DNA from: Paenibacillus sp. 598K
GTDB lineage: Bacteria > Bacillota > Bacilli > Paenibacillales > Paenibacillaceae
Reading direction: 5' to 3'
Assembly (NCBI RefSeq): GCF_003851045.1
Contig: NZ_BFBX01000070.1
Location: 91,923 to 128,518, forward strand
Length of the DNA: 36,596 nt
In this document: piece after piece, positions 17,801 to 25,174 of the stretch
Position numbering within the stretch: the first letter of the stretch is position 1
Layout of the letters: every line of letters starts with the position of its first letter
Position numbers and translations under genes: made by a program
The notes under the pieces: model-generated
What the model saw: the letters and a program-made list of their open reading frames with translations, nothing else
Database searches by the model: none
Told to the model about the DNA's origin: nothing

Positions 17801-19459
17801 ATGGCTCATGGCTCCTCGGGGATCGAGATCTTCCGCAACGACGGCATCCAGTTCAGTATCGCTCCGGGAATGCCGGGCGACAGCGGGAGCTGGTATGAAT
17901 ATGGACTGGCGATGACGCCGGATGGACCGGAGATCTATCGCTGGATGGCGATGCAGGGGTTGAAGAGCGGCACTGTAGACAACGGCAAGCTGGAGATCGA
18001 ACGACAAGAGGATAAGAAGCTGACCACGTATCGCCTTCGCTTGCCGTGGAGCGAGCTGAGACCGCTGCAGCCGGTAGCGGGTCAAGTATTCAGCTTGTCG
18101 GTGCTCGTCAACGATAACGATGGAGAGGGCCGCAAGGGCTATATCGAGTGGGGCGGCGGTATCGGCGGAACAAAGGATGCGTCGCTGTTCCGCAGCATCG
18201 TGCTGATGGGGCCCCAAGAGAAAGACGACTCCGGAGGGAATAACCCGGGCAGCTACTATCCTGTTTATCCAGGCGTTAGCCCGGGGGGCAGCCCAGACGA
18301 AGGCGAGCCCTCGGTAATCGCAGCAGCAGGCAGTCTGACCGTGAACCTGTCAGCCGCGGATGCAGCGGATATCCTGCTAGAGGTGGAAGACGCGCGGCGG
18401 GCGCTGGAGCAGGCTGGCGACGCGCTGCATGTGCAGGTCCAGCGAGAGGGCAAGGCGGCTGACGGCGCAGTCATACGGGTCCCTGCCAGCGTCATCGAGA
18501 ACATGAAGGGCAAGGCAGATACGCTGGTAGTGACCATCGACGGCGCAACGCTGACGTTGCCGTGGCAGACATTGGCAGCCAGCGGCGCCTCCGATGCCCG
18601 TCCATTGACCATCCGGCTCCAGCAGACGACTGTCGACGAGTGGCCTGCGAGCCGCAGAGGGTCTTGGCAGGACAGACCTGTCTATACTTATGCCTTGCAG
18701 GTGGATGGCAAGTCGATCGGGATCGGCGCAGAGTCGGCCACGCTCTCGCTTGGCTATGTGCAGCGGACAGAGGAGCAGCCGCATCGGATCGTAGCCTTCG
18801 CCATCGCCGAGGACGGCAGCTCGTCTGCCATCGCCGCGTCGCGATTCGATAGCGTTCGGAGCATCGTCACCTTCCCGGCAGGGATATCCGGGCGCTTCGG
18901 CGTGATGGAGGTCGATGCGCCCTTCGCCGATCTCACAGAGGCGAGATGGGCGCAGACGATGATCGAGACGTTGGCTGTGCGGGGGATCGTCACCGGTACG
19001 TCAGTCGGCCAGTACGAGCCCAATCGACCGATGACGCGCGCCGAGTTCGTGCAGAGTCTCGTGGCGCTGCTCCAGCTCCAGGGTAGCGGCGATGACGCAG
19101 CCAGCTTCTCCGACGTCGACCCGGATAGCGAGTATCGAGTAGCGATCGGGACCGCCTATGCGCTGGGCATCGTCCAGGGCCGGGGAGACGGCCGATTCGG
19201 CACGCAGGACCCGATCTCCCGTCAGGAGATGGCGACATTGCTGTACCGGGCATTGCCGGAGCTGGGGCAGACAGGCGACCTATCACAGGCACCTGCGTTT
19301 ATCGATCAGGGAGCGATCAGCGTCTATGCTCGCGAGGCTGTGGAGGCACTGCACGCCGCGGGCGCGATCGGAGGCTACCCCGACGGCCGCTTCCTGCCGC
19401 AACGTCTGGCGACAAGGGCCGAGGCAGCTGCGATCTTCTACCGGATCTGGAGCAGATAA
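14852..19459 (+). CDS. S-layer-anchored beta-helix polysaccharide-active protein
   Basis: About 1535 residues. Signal peptide residues 1-28 ending in PVSAHA. Then two tandem ~140-residue modules (roughly 32-170 and 178-314), both starting with DEL-DWS and containing GS-DGSVW, FADATAE-like and HDTP---GDAAW motifs. From about residue 325 (YYVDALGGDDDDDGRTPESAW) to 810 lies a right-handed parallel beta-helix with many IVQFNEAFN/IVRYNISQN-type coils, ending in a GSPALGAGT...IGAYGGPG closure. A CBM9-like domain (RWDDEYLYLNGDIQDDV, about 930-1110) follows, then a Ser/Pro/Gly linker, an unassigned ~180-residue region and three SLH motifs (about 1355-1535). Such helices are usually polysaccharide lyases or epimerases. 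ATG 14852 is preferred over 14846 because GAGGA is 6 nt upstream. The SLH motifs should hold it on the cell wall, feeding the upstream importer. Confidence 0.88.
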   Translation: MLRKWLTATLAVVMLLAAGLPAAPVSAHAELELRDELSDWSAVMDRSANWTLDGSGATFFDGDATRAVPTNLDPAYLVYAFDEVQDFQVRFYYFADSQATLRFYGSADGSVWSEIAAVHDTPTSSGDAAWKGVTYSPAGAIAADMSYFKLEITGNITSWHTQLGAVRLSNIATVPLTIEDELADWSKVDAHTASWAFDGSGPANFGGDATRLVPTADTPESITYHLHGVRTFSADIHRFADATAEIVWYGSTDGSVWYELQTSHDTPVSTGDAAWSRATYTPSAPVPADTHYLKLEVSGDAVAWRTQIGSVTVSNRVQSAGQGDYYVDALGGDDDDDGRTPESAWQSLSPVNERTFKPGDRILLKTGGIWSGQLSPKGSGTAEHPITLSSYGTGPKPIINGGGLAGGTVYLRNQSHWIIQNLEITNYASERGDVFREGIFIENAGAGTLSGIRISDNYVHDVSGSFRYAGGDPHAFGGIAVYAGGAGTDRFDGVLIEGNTVERVGRTGIVVWDQVWNGVGYASEQVVIRQNYVKESDSDGILTFGVDGGLIEHNVVEGAGVYSEPGQFNGTAAIWPTRGKNNIVQFNEAFNTYKPEGDGQGFNLDIDTRDSIVQYNYSHDNAGGFILFVDATNTPGTEIGSTNNIVRYNISQNDAKHAFTFAGGVSAGTQIYNNTVYLGANSNAKIIDHEWDDAGDVNAPYTFKNNLIYNLGSGGYNLPGTGGVFDSNLFYGNHPTSEPADPNKVTANPLLVYQGGAAEGWSSVSGYQLRDGSPALGAGTVLPNNGGRDYWGNAVSPTGAPNIGAYGGPGLDPAGLPEAPEDDFTLTYQGLSMTPLISAGRSDPLSLRLRFANDSDAELAISDIQWRVGTSSGKLAKAPAIAPGKGWDYEIALPGLVEGTTYPLSLTADVHGYKPIQVTRQLDYNRVLQQTDKRSAVTIDLAKGQAVFDPPSAYNGSSDLGGTLAVRWDDEYLYLNGDIQDDVMAHGSSGIEIFRNDGIQFSIAPGMPGDSGSWYEYGLAMTPDGPEIYRWMAMQGLKSGTVDNGKLEIERQEDKKLTTYRLRLPWSELRPLQPVAGQVFSLSVLVNDNDGEGRKGYIEWGGGIGGTKDASLFRSIVLMGPQEKDDSGGNNPGSYYPVYPGVSPGGSPDEGEPSVIAAAGSLTVNLSAADAADILLEVEDARRALEQAGDALHVQVQREGKAADGAVIRVPASVIENMKGKADTLVVTIDGATLTLPWQTLAASGASDARPLTIRLQQTTVDEWPASRRGSWQDRPVYTYALQVDGKSIGIGAESATLSLGYVQRTEEQPHRIVAFAIAEDGSSSAIAASRFDSVRSIVTFPAGISGRFGVMEVDAPFADLTEARWAQTMIETLAVRGIVTGTSVGQYEPNRPMTRAEFVQSLVALLQLQGSGDDAASFSDVDPDSEYRVAIGTAYALGIVQGRGDGRFGTQDPISRQEMATLLYRALPELGQTGDLSQAPAFIDQGAISVYAREAVEALHAAGAIGGYPDGRFLPQRLATRAEAAAIFYRIWSR

Positions 19460-19469
19460 GAGGTGTTGG

Positions 19470-19491
19470 AGGGGGCTCGATTGGGCCCCCT
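19470..19491 (+). terminator. Short GC-rich hairpin after the surface protein gene
   Basis: AGGGGGC pairs with GCCCCCT around an 8-nt loop, 11 nt after the stop. There is no clear T tract, so termination is only probable. Confidence 0.4.
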
Positions 19492-19602
19492 ATCTAGCAA
19501 GACTTCCAGAAATATTATGTTCAAGGAGGGAATGGGTGGAAGATTGGAGAATTGTTCAATAATACTCGATTCAATTGCACAGTAAAGAGTGAGGTGAGCG
19601 GC

Positions 19603-20862
19603 ATGACGGACGTTGGGACCACTTCTTACACACTTATGCACAAACATAAGCCTGTGGCTGAGATTGAGCTAGATCCGGCGACAGTGACGATCTCATCCAT
19701 TGGACGAGTCTACGCGCAGCATCATGTTCCAGTGGGTATACCTGTTAAGAAAGGGAAGGTGGATCGAGCCGCTCTGAACGAATGGTGGTCCGGGCGAGCA
19801 ATCCCTGCCAGTAGAGACGGCATTGCCGAAGCTCTCTTGGAGCTGCATTTATCAACCACTCAAAAACTGTTGGATAAAAGCTACGGATTAAGCTTGTCCG
19901 ATCACTATTGGATCCGTCCTTCTGCATCAAGCCTCAAATGGAGCGACATTAACTTTTTTGAGAATGCATTTACGGAGGATGTCGGAAATGTATTGTTTGG
20001 CAAAGGCGCTTCAGACGCTATAAGTCTGGTATCTCCTGACAATACAACGGATGGCTGGCTGAAAAAGAAATGGGCGATTATGGAGGGGAAACGCTGTCTG
20101 GTTAAAGGAGGGAGCGGGGCGGTCCAACAGGAGCCTTACAATGAGGTGATTGCTACCCGAATTATGGAGCGATTGGGCATTCCGCATGTTCCCTATGAGC
20201 TCATCGAGCAGGAGGATTATCCATATAGCGTATGTGAAAATTTTACTACTCCGCAGACAGAGCTTGTCACCGCCTGGTACATCATGCATACCCGCCAAAA
20301 GCCCAATCATGTATCGGTGTATCAGCATTACATCAACTGCTGCGAGGCGTTAGGGATCCCCGGGATCGTTGAAGCGCTTGACCGGATGATTGTGGTCGAT
20401 TATTTGATCGCTAACGAGGATCGGCATCAAAACAATTTTGGGGCTATCCGCCATGCAGAGCGTTTGGAATGGATAGGGGCGGCGCCCATATACGATAGCG
20501 GGTCATCGCTTTGGTTCTCGAAGCCGCTGGGGTTAATCGGAAGTGATAAACGGCTTACCTGCAAGCCCTTCAAGCAAAATCACCGGGAACAAATTAAACT
20601 CGTTACGACCTTTGAATGGCTAAACTTATCGGCGTTAGATGGTATTGAAGAAGAGATCAATGAAATTTTCCAGGGATCGATCTTCGTGGATGAGGCGCGA
20701 GCCCAGGCGATTGGCCGGGGGGTGCGAGGACGAATCGAGCAATTGCAGGAACTGATCTTTACGCTCCAGACTCAAGGTCGGATGGATGACCAGGCAGCTG
20801 ACGTAAGGCAGGACATCGCCTATAGCGGTCGTCTGGAGGGGGATGAGCGAGCGCATGAATGA
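19603..20862 (+). CDS. Stand-alone HipA-family kinase-like protein
   Basis: 419-residue protein with the HipA fold. N-terminal part has VAEIELD, RVYAQHHVPVGIP and an AIPASRDG segment (as in HipA-N domains). The nucleotide-binding Lys is probably in CLVKGGSG, the catalytic loop is NEDRHQNNFG with Asp273 and Asn277/Asn278, and the metal-binding Asp is in YDSGSSLWF. HipA kinases phosphorylate translation-linked targets such as GltX and cause growth arrest; they normally pair with a DNA-binding HipB. No HipB-like helix-turn-helix gene lies on either side. ATG 19603 is chosen over 19552 because GTGAGGTGAGCGGC precedes it and the earlier codons read poorly. The gene is visibly less GC-rich than the surface protein gene before it, suggesting acquisition. 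Confidence 0.85.
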   Translation: MTDVGTTSYTLMHKHKPVAEIELDPATVTISSIGRVYAQHHVPVGIPVKKGKVDRAALNEWWSGRAIPASRDGIAEALLELHLSTTQKLLDKSYGLSLSDHYWIRPSASSLKWSDINFFENAFTEDVGNVLFGKGASDAISLVSPDNTTDGWLKKKWAIMEGKRCLVKGGSGAVQQEPYNEVIATRIMERLGIPHVPYELIEQEDYPYSVCENFTTPQTELVTAWYIMHTRQKPNHVSVYQHYINCCEALGIPGIVEALDRMIVVDYLIANEDRHQNNFGAIRHAERLEWIGAAPIYDSGSSLWFSKPLGLIGSDKRLTCKPFKQNHREQIKLVTTFEWLNLSALDGIEEEINEIFQGSIFVDEARAQAIGRGVRGRIEQLQELIFTLQTQGRMDDQAADVRQDIAYSGRLEGDERAHE

Positions 20863-20907
20863 TACACAAGATGATCTGCGAGAATGACCTTTATTAAGGA
20901 GCGTGAA

Positions 20908-21348
20908 ATGAAGCGAATTGTTATTTTCATCGTAGCAGCAATATTATGCGTGCTGTCATTTTTGTGGGGTTCGAATTACAAGGAAAATGAAATGCATAAT
21001 CAGGAGATTAAAAACTTACTGCTGAGCCAGCATCAATTACTATCGTTAATCATGAATGATATTGAACAGAAAAAATCGAATGACTATGTAAAGGGACAAA
21101 TAATTACGTTGCAATACAGCGGCCTGTATTTTGAAAAATCCCATGCTGACATCAAGGGATTCATGGACTATTGTTTAGTTGCAATCGAAGAACAAAACGA
21201 TAATGGGTTAAAAGAGGCCATTCATCAAGCGGTTCGTATAACTGAAGCACTAAGACTGGACTCTACTCGAAGTGAAGTCAAGAACGTGTTAAAGCAATAC
21301 AATCAATTTCTCTCGAAGTATCCGTTTCCGGCCATATCAAGCAATTGA
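20908..21348 (+). CDS. Small membrane-anchored hypothetical protein
   Basis: 146 residues. One N-terminal membrane segment (IVIFIVAAILCVLSFLWG, residues 3-20) is followed by a mostly helical, charged extracytoplasmic part with KENEMHNQEIKNLLLSQHQLL, likely a coiled-coil, and a helical end. I do not recognise a family. The start ATG 20908 has AAGGAG seven nt upstream; the earlier ATG 20884 has none. It is A/T-rich like the HipA gene, 45 nt after it, so the two may have arrived together. A strong hairpin terminator follows. Confidence 0.65.
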   Translation: MKRIVIFIVAAILCVLSFLWGSNYKENEMHNQEIKNLLLSQHQLLSLIMNDIEQKKSNDYVKGQIITLQYSGLYFEKSHADIKGFMDYCLVAIEEQNDNGLKEAIHQAVRITEALRLDSTRSEVKNVLKQYNQFLSKYPFPAISSN

Positions 21349-21371
21349 GCATGCTAATTTGCGACTGCAAT

Positions 21372-21414
21372 AAGGCGCTGCCGTCCACACTCGTGGGCGC
21401 TAGCGCCTTTTGTG
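21372..21414 (+). terminator. Rho-independent terminator, repeated element copy 1
   Basis: AAGGCGCT (21372-21379) pairs with AGCGCCTT (21402-21409) with an inner GCC...GGC extension, then TTTTGTGTGTTT. A closely similar element occurs at 23496-23537. Confidence 0.85.
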
Positions 21415-21512
21415 TGTTTGCGGCGCAACTGACCAGGAAGTCGAAGTCAGTTTTATGTTTTCTTTAAGCTAACCCACTTATCATGGCTATAAGAGCTTTG
21501 ATGGAGAGGTGA

Positions 21513-22469
21513 ATGCAGTTGAGAAAAAAGCGCAGGTGGATTCCGATTACTCTAGTTGTAGTGCTCGCTATTAGTGGTATCCTGTACAGCCTGGCTGATC
21601 GCTATCTAATCCGGCATGTGCAGGTCGTCGTAGCAGATGAGAGCTTGGCCATTGATACAACCGATAGCTCCGCTACAAGCTCTGCCGCTTCAGAGGATGC
21701 ACAAGCAACGTTCGATGACTGGAGCTATACCAGCGATCGTCTGCAGATCCAAATTCAAAAAGTACAGACCGGCTCCGGCCCGGATCAGATTACGTATTAT
21801 GTTGCCGATGTCCAGACGAAGGATGCAAGCAGCTTGCGCAGTGCGCTGGCGGACAACAGCTTTGGCACGAATATTAAAGAGGACACATCGGAAATTGCCG
21901 AGGCGAATCAGGCGATCTTTGCGGTGAACGGGGACTACTACGGATTCCGTCAGGATGGCGTCATCATCCGCAATGGGGTGTTGTATCGGGATGAACCGAC
22001 CCGGGATGCGTTGGCGCTGTTCGATGACGGTACCATGAAGACGTACAACGAAAATGAAATTTCTTCTTCGGAGTTGCTGGCGCAGGGGGCGACCAATACG
22101 TTATCCTTTGGACCGATCCTGATACAGAACGGTGAGATCACCAGTGATTTCAGCAGCGTGAAAATCGACACGAACTTCGGCAACCGCTCCATTCAGAATG
22201 CGAATCCTCGAACAGCCATTGGGATGATTGCGCCTCATCATTATGTGTTTGTGGTGGTAGATGGCAGACAGGATGACAGCCGGGGCATGACGCTGGCAGA
22301 GCTTGCCCAGACGATGAAGGACCTCGGCGCAACCGAGGCGTATAACCTCGACGGCGGGGGCTCATCCACGATGTATTTCATGGGCCGTGTGGTTAACAAT
22401 CCGCTTGGACGCAATCGGGAACGAGGCGTCAGCGACATTGTGTATGTGACGGAGGGACAAGGGTCATGA
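21513..22469 (+). CDS. Phosphodiester glycosidase (NAGPA-like) domain protein
   Basis: 318 residues. N-terminal membrane anchor or uncleaved signal (residues 7-25, IPITLVVVLAISGILYSLA), then a Ser/Ala-rich spacer and a NAGPA-like domain: VNGDYYGFRQDGVIIRNG, NPRTAIGMI, VVVDGRQDDSRGMTLAELA and NLDGGGSSTMYF followed by the RERGVSDIVYV end. This family removes GlcNAc-1-phosphate from phosphodiester-linked sugars and is common in Gram-positive exopolysaccharide and teichoic-acid contexts. Start: ATG 21513 is only 3 nt from GGAGAGG (21503-21509), while TTG 21519 is at 9 nt, so the protein may begin MRKKRRW. It overlaps the next glycosyltransferase by 4 nt (ATGA), implying a shared surface-glycan role. 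Confidence 0.9.
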   Translation: MQLRKKRRWIPITLVVVLAISGILYSLADRYLIRHVQVVVADESLAIDTTDSSATSSAASEDAQATFDDWSYTSDRLQIQIQKVQTGSGPDQITYYVADVQTKDASSLRSALADNSFGTNIKEDTSEIAEANQAIFAVNGDYYGFRQDGVIIRNGVLYRDEPTRDALALFDDGTMKTYNENEISSSELLAQGATNTLSFGPILIQNGEITSDFSSVKIDTNFGNRSIQNANPRTAIGMIAPHHYVFVVVDGRQDDSRGMTLAELAQTMKDLGATEAYNLDGGGSSTMYFMGRVVNNPLGRNRERGVSDIVYVTEGQGS

Positions 22470-23479
22470 CGATACTCATTCCATCCTATGAACCTGACGC
22501 GCGTTTACTGAATCTTGTGAAGCAGTTGCAGACGTTCAAGCTCGGTCCGATTGTCATCGTGGATGATGGCAGCGGACCGGCATATCGGGGGATATTCCAG
22601 ACGGCGGAGGCCTATGGCTGCACGGTGCTGACGCATGGTGTCAATATGGGTAAAGGGCGGGCGCTGAAAACGGGTTTCCAGCATATAAGAGAAAATGGAC
22701 CGCAAGGCGGAGTCGTGTGCGCGGACAGCGACGGTCAGCATCTGCCCCATGATATTCAGCGCGTCTTTGAACGGCTCCTCGCGCAGACGAGCCCTGGCAT
22801 CGTACTTGGAAGCCGCCGCTTTACAGGCAAGGTTCCTGCTCGGAGCCGTTTCGGCAATTCCGTGACTCGCGCCGTATTTTCGCTGACGACAGGCGCCAAG
22901 GTCCACGATACGCAAACAGGTCTGCGCGGCTTCCCCTACGCGATGCTGGACTGGCTGTGCCAAATTCCCGGGGAGCGATTCGAGTACGAGATGAACATGC
23001 TGCTTACGGCGCATAGGGAGGGGTATGCGATTACGGAGGAATTCATTGATACCGTGTATCTGAATCATAATGCCTCCTCTCATTTTCGTCCTTTCGCAGA
23101 CTCGATCCGCATTTATATGCCCCTTCTGATGTTCAGTACTTCGTCGATGGTTTCGGCGCTGATAGATTTCGGCTTATTATTTGTCATCCAGTACATCACG
23201 CACAATTTGTTTTTGGCGGTGGCTGCAGCAAGGCTGTGCAGCTCAATCTTCAATTATTCCATCAATCGGAAATATGTGTTCTCCGGAGGACGAATCTCCA
23301 GGATCCGGCAATCGTTGCCCAAATATTTCTCGCTCGTCGTGTTGGTCCTCTTGCTGAACTACGGACTGTTGTACTTCTATAACGAAAAACTGATCCTTCC
23401 GCTGCTGGTTGCCAAGATTCTGACGGAAGTCTCGATTTTTGTGTTTAGCTTCTGGGCACAGCGCAGATTCGTTTACTAA
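22466..23479 (+). CDS. GT2 glycosyltransferase fused to GtrA-like membrane domain
   Basis: 337 residues. The N-terminal ~200 residues are a family 2 glycosyltransferase: MTILIPSYEP start, VIVDDGSG, NMGKGRALKTGF, the CADSDGQH metal/nucleotide motif and GLRGFPYAML. The C-terminal ~125 residues contain four hydrophobic segments and the RKYVF...F motif of GtrA proteins (FNYSINRKYVFSG). GT2-GtrA fusions are thought to make or flip undecaprenyl-phosphate-linked sugars for cell-surface decoration. It starts inside the stop codon of the phosphodiester glycosidase gene, so the pair is translationally coupled. It ends just before a bidirectional hairpin. Confidence 0.92.
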   Translation: MTILIPSYEPDARLLNLVKQLQTFKLGPIVIVDDGSGPAYRGIFQTAEAYGCTVLTHGVNMGKGRALKTGFQHIRENGPQGGVVCADSDGQHLPHDIQRVFERLLAQTSPGIVLGSRRFTGKVPARSRFGNSVTRAVFSLTTGAKVHDTQTGLRGFPYAMLDWLCQIPGERFEYEMNMLLTAHREGYAITEEFIDTVYLNHNASSHFRPFADSIRIYMPLLMFSTSSMVSALIDFGLLFVIQYITHNLFLAVAAARLCSSIFNYSINRKYVFSGGRISRIRQSLPKYFSLVVLVLLLNYGLLYFYNEKLILPLLVAKILTEVSIFVFSFWAQRRFVY

Positions 23480-23495
23480 CCTCGACTCAATGGCA

Positions 23496-23537
23496 AAAGG
23501 CGCTGCCGCCCACACTTGTGAGCGATAGCGCCTTTTT
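23496..23537. terminator. Bidirectional terminator, repeated element copy 2
   Basis: AAGGCGCT (23497-23504) pairs with AGCGCCTT (23527-23534), with T tracts on both sides (AAAAGG upstream, CCTTTTTATG downstream). It serves the GT2 gene on the plus strand and the minus-strand gene remnant. About 34 of 42 positions match the element at 21372. Confidence 0.85.
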
Positions 23538-23540
23538 ATG

Positions 23541-23654
23541 TTATTGCGGTCCTACAAATGCCTCATATACTCTCAATGCAACGACGGCCAGCTCTTCGCG
23601 GGTGATAACGTCCTGCGGGCGATTAATGCTTTCGATGAGGATGGCCTCAGATAG
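23541..23654 (-). pseudogene. Decayed C-terminal SLH-domain remnant
   Basis: On the minus strand the frame reads LSEAILIESINRPQD then VITREELAVVALRVYEAFVG and stops at TAA (23541-23543). This is the last SLH motif of the intact SLH protein at 32474-34294, whose end reads LAEAGIMEGYNGSFRPQD plus the same following residues. Positions 23551-23621 differ from 32484-32554 at only 4 of 71 bases; further upstream the match decays and carries a 9-nt deletion. The remnant is in the same frame as the preceding 303-residue gene, separated by its TGA (23661-23663). It has no start codon or signal of its own, so it is a fossil piece of a surface-anchored protein gene. Confidence 0.85.
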
Positions 23655-23660
23655 GAAGCT

Positions 23661-24572
23661 TCAACTTGAGCGAAGTCGTTCAGTTAATTCGATGGCTTCG
23701 GTCCAGGTCTGGCTATCATCTACAGACACCAAACTGTTGCCTTGCGACACCGTAAAGAAGTAGCCGTCCATGAACGACAGGAAGGCCAAATACTCGACGC
23801 CTAGCTCCATGGAGGCTGGCAGGATGTATTGGACATCTGCATTGTTCAAGACGTCTTGCTCACTGTCATCCAGATAAACCTCGTGAAACTTTAATGTGAC
23901 CGCGCGGTGATATTTGTTTTCCCATAGCACCTCCACGCCTTCGATTCGAGCGATCACCTCGGCTTCGGTCGCCAAGGTTCGAAGCGGCACATCGTCCGTC
24001 CGAACGGCAGCTCGCTCCAGAGGGGCACCCTCTCTTGGGGTACTCATCCCCTGTGTAGTTCGCAATTCCTCGCGCAGTGACTTCCAATCCCCAGCGACTT
24101 CGGAGGAGGTGGACTGTTGAAGAACCTTGTCACTAGCAGCGATATGGAGGATAAAATCTTTAGACCCTGAGGTGTAGGTTGGATGTGGAAAGTAGCCGCC
24201 TGTGGAACGTTCGAGAAACAACACATAATTCTCCTCCGCAATCATGGTCCCTCCCGTCTCGTACACATGAATAACCTCTCCTGGTTTTGCTTCCCCCTTG
24301 AATGTTTCTTGGATCTCAAGCTGGTACTCTTCTGTTATAGAATCGTAGGCATCCACCTGCAGCACCTTGCCTCGTACAACAAGGTCTGATCGCGCTGCGG
24401 CTTCATCGAGAGAATCGTAACGATCATGATTTGTGAGGTTGTTCATCGATGTGCGTGATTCGGTGGTAGGTGCAGGTGTATGCGTAGTTTGCGCTACCAG
24501 GTAGACCAGCCAAGCGGCAAGGCAGGATAGCAGCAGCATGCCGACCAGAATCGTTATTTTCAGTAATTTCAT
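23661..24572 (-). CDS. Exported/membrane-anchored protein of unknown function
   Basis: 303 residues. The N-terminus has one hydrophobic segment (residues 6-26, ITILVGMLLLSCLAAWLVYLV) followed by a Thr/Pro-rich stretch, so the rest is outside the membrane. Two beta-rich halves share a pattern: SDLVVRGKVLQVDAYD ... ENYVLFLE (about 60-145) and AEVIARIEGVEVLWENK ... GVEYLAFLSF (about 205-280), which looks like an internal domain duplication. I do not recognise a named family. The ATG at 24572 (minus) has AAGGAAGGGAG 7-12 nt upstream. It stands alone on the minus strand. The frame continues past its TGA into an SLH remnant, so it may be the surviving part of a longer protein. Confidence 0.75.
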   Translation of the reverse strand: MKLLKITILVGMLLLSCLAAWLVYLVAQTTHTPAPTTESRTSMNNLTNHDRYDSLDEAAARSDLVVRGKVLQVDAYDSITEEYQLEIQETFKGEAKPGEVIHVYETGGTMIAEENYVLFLERSTGGYFPHPTYTSGSKDFILHIAASDKVLQQSTSSEVAGDWKSLREELRTTQGMSTPREGAPLERAAVRTDDVPLRTLATEAEVIARIEGVEVLWENKYHRAVTLKFHEVYLDDSEQDVLNNADVQYILPASMELGVEYLAFLSFMDGYFFTVSQGNSLVSVDDSQTWTEAIELTERLRSS

Positions 24573-24809
24573 CGGGAATGCTCCCTTCCTTGAGGGGGTT
24601 AAATTTGTACGTGTTAAACCTTCTCTTTAATTGTAGCAATGATTCGAGCGGCCTTCGTTGTAGAAACGATAGGAGTTACTTTTGGAAGTATAGGGAAATG
24701 GTGATGGTGAGCCTTTTGAGATGGTGTGATAGTCTCTAGAGCATGGTATTTATGTGTTGTAAGGTTTGGAAGATATAATTCAATAAAGAATATATCTCAA
24801 AAAAAGTGC
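24573..24809. other. A/T-rich intergenic stretch
   Basis: This holds the leader of the minus-strand gene (ribosome binding site at 24578-24592; a possible extended -10 TGCTACAAT on the minus strand near 24637-24645) and A/T-rich sequence before the cobalamin riboswitch promoter. I see no gene in it. Confidence 0.4.
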
Positions 24810-24837
24810 TTGCCATAATTTAGAATGTAAGTATACT
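24810..24837 (+). promoter_or_regulatory. Sigma-A-type promoter of the plus-strand B12 riboswitch
   Basis: TTGCCA (24810-24815) and TATACT (24832-24837) separated by 16 nt. Exactly the same hexamers and spacing precede the minus-strand cobalamin riboswitch at 34598-34625, which supports this as the true promoter of the leader. Confidence 0.8.
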
Positions 24838-24844
24838 AGAGATT

Positions 24845-25062
24845 GTCTTTTGAGACGGAAGTCCGGTGCGAATCCGGCACGGTCCCGCCACTGTGATAAG
24901 CTTGCAAAGACAAGCTTTAGTCAGGTCGGTCACTTGAGATACGGTATGACACGGCTATTTCCTATAGGACTCGGCACGCTGTTTATCGGTTAAACCAGTA
25001 CCTTCGTGGTCAGAGGCTGGGGATATAGCGCGTGTCTATTTACGCATGCCTATATACCTATG
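24845..25062 (+). promoter_or_regulatory. Cobalamin riboswitch controlling the RCC1/RHS genes
   Basis: The leader contains GACGGAAGTCCGGTG, GAATCCGGCACGGTCC, then GCCACTGTGAT (the B12-box core), a variable P6-type stem (AAGCTTG...CAAGCTT) and AGTCAGGTCGGTC. These are the conserved elements of AdoCbl-type cobalamin riboswitches, in the right order. About 65 nt further, ACCTTCGTGGT is also present in the minus-strand riboswitch. A terminator hairpin follows at once, so ligand binding should end transcription before the RCC1 gene. Confidence 0.95.
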
Positions 25063-25092
25063 CCTTCTCCAACTTGGGGAAGGTATTTTTTA
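25063..25092 (+). terminator. Riboswitch expression-platform terminator
   Basis: CCTTCTCC (25063-25070) and GGGGAAGG (25076-25083) form a stem with one G-T pair and a 5-nt loop, followed by TATTTTTTATT. Its position between the aptamer and the gene start marks it as the transcription-attenuation switch. Confidence 0.85.
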
Positions 25093-25174
25093 TTAAGGGG
25101 GTGTTTTTTATAGGTGTTTAATAGTAGAACATACATACAAATTTTAAATAAATAGTAAGAGGGAGGGGAAAGGT

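Noticed and set aside
23518..23763. Plus-strand 81-codon ORF
   Set aside because: It runs over the terminator and is antisense to the SLH remnant and to the end of the minus-strand gene; the conserved reading is on the minus strand.
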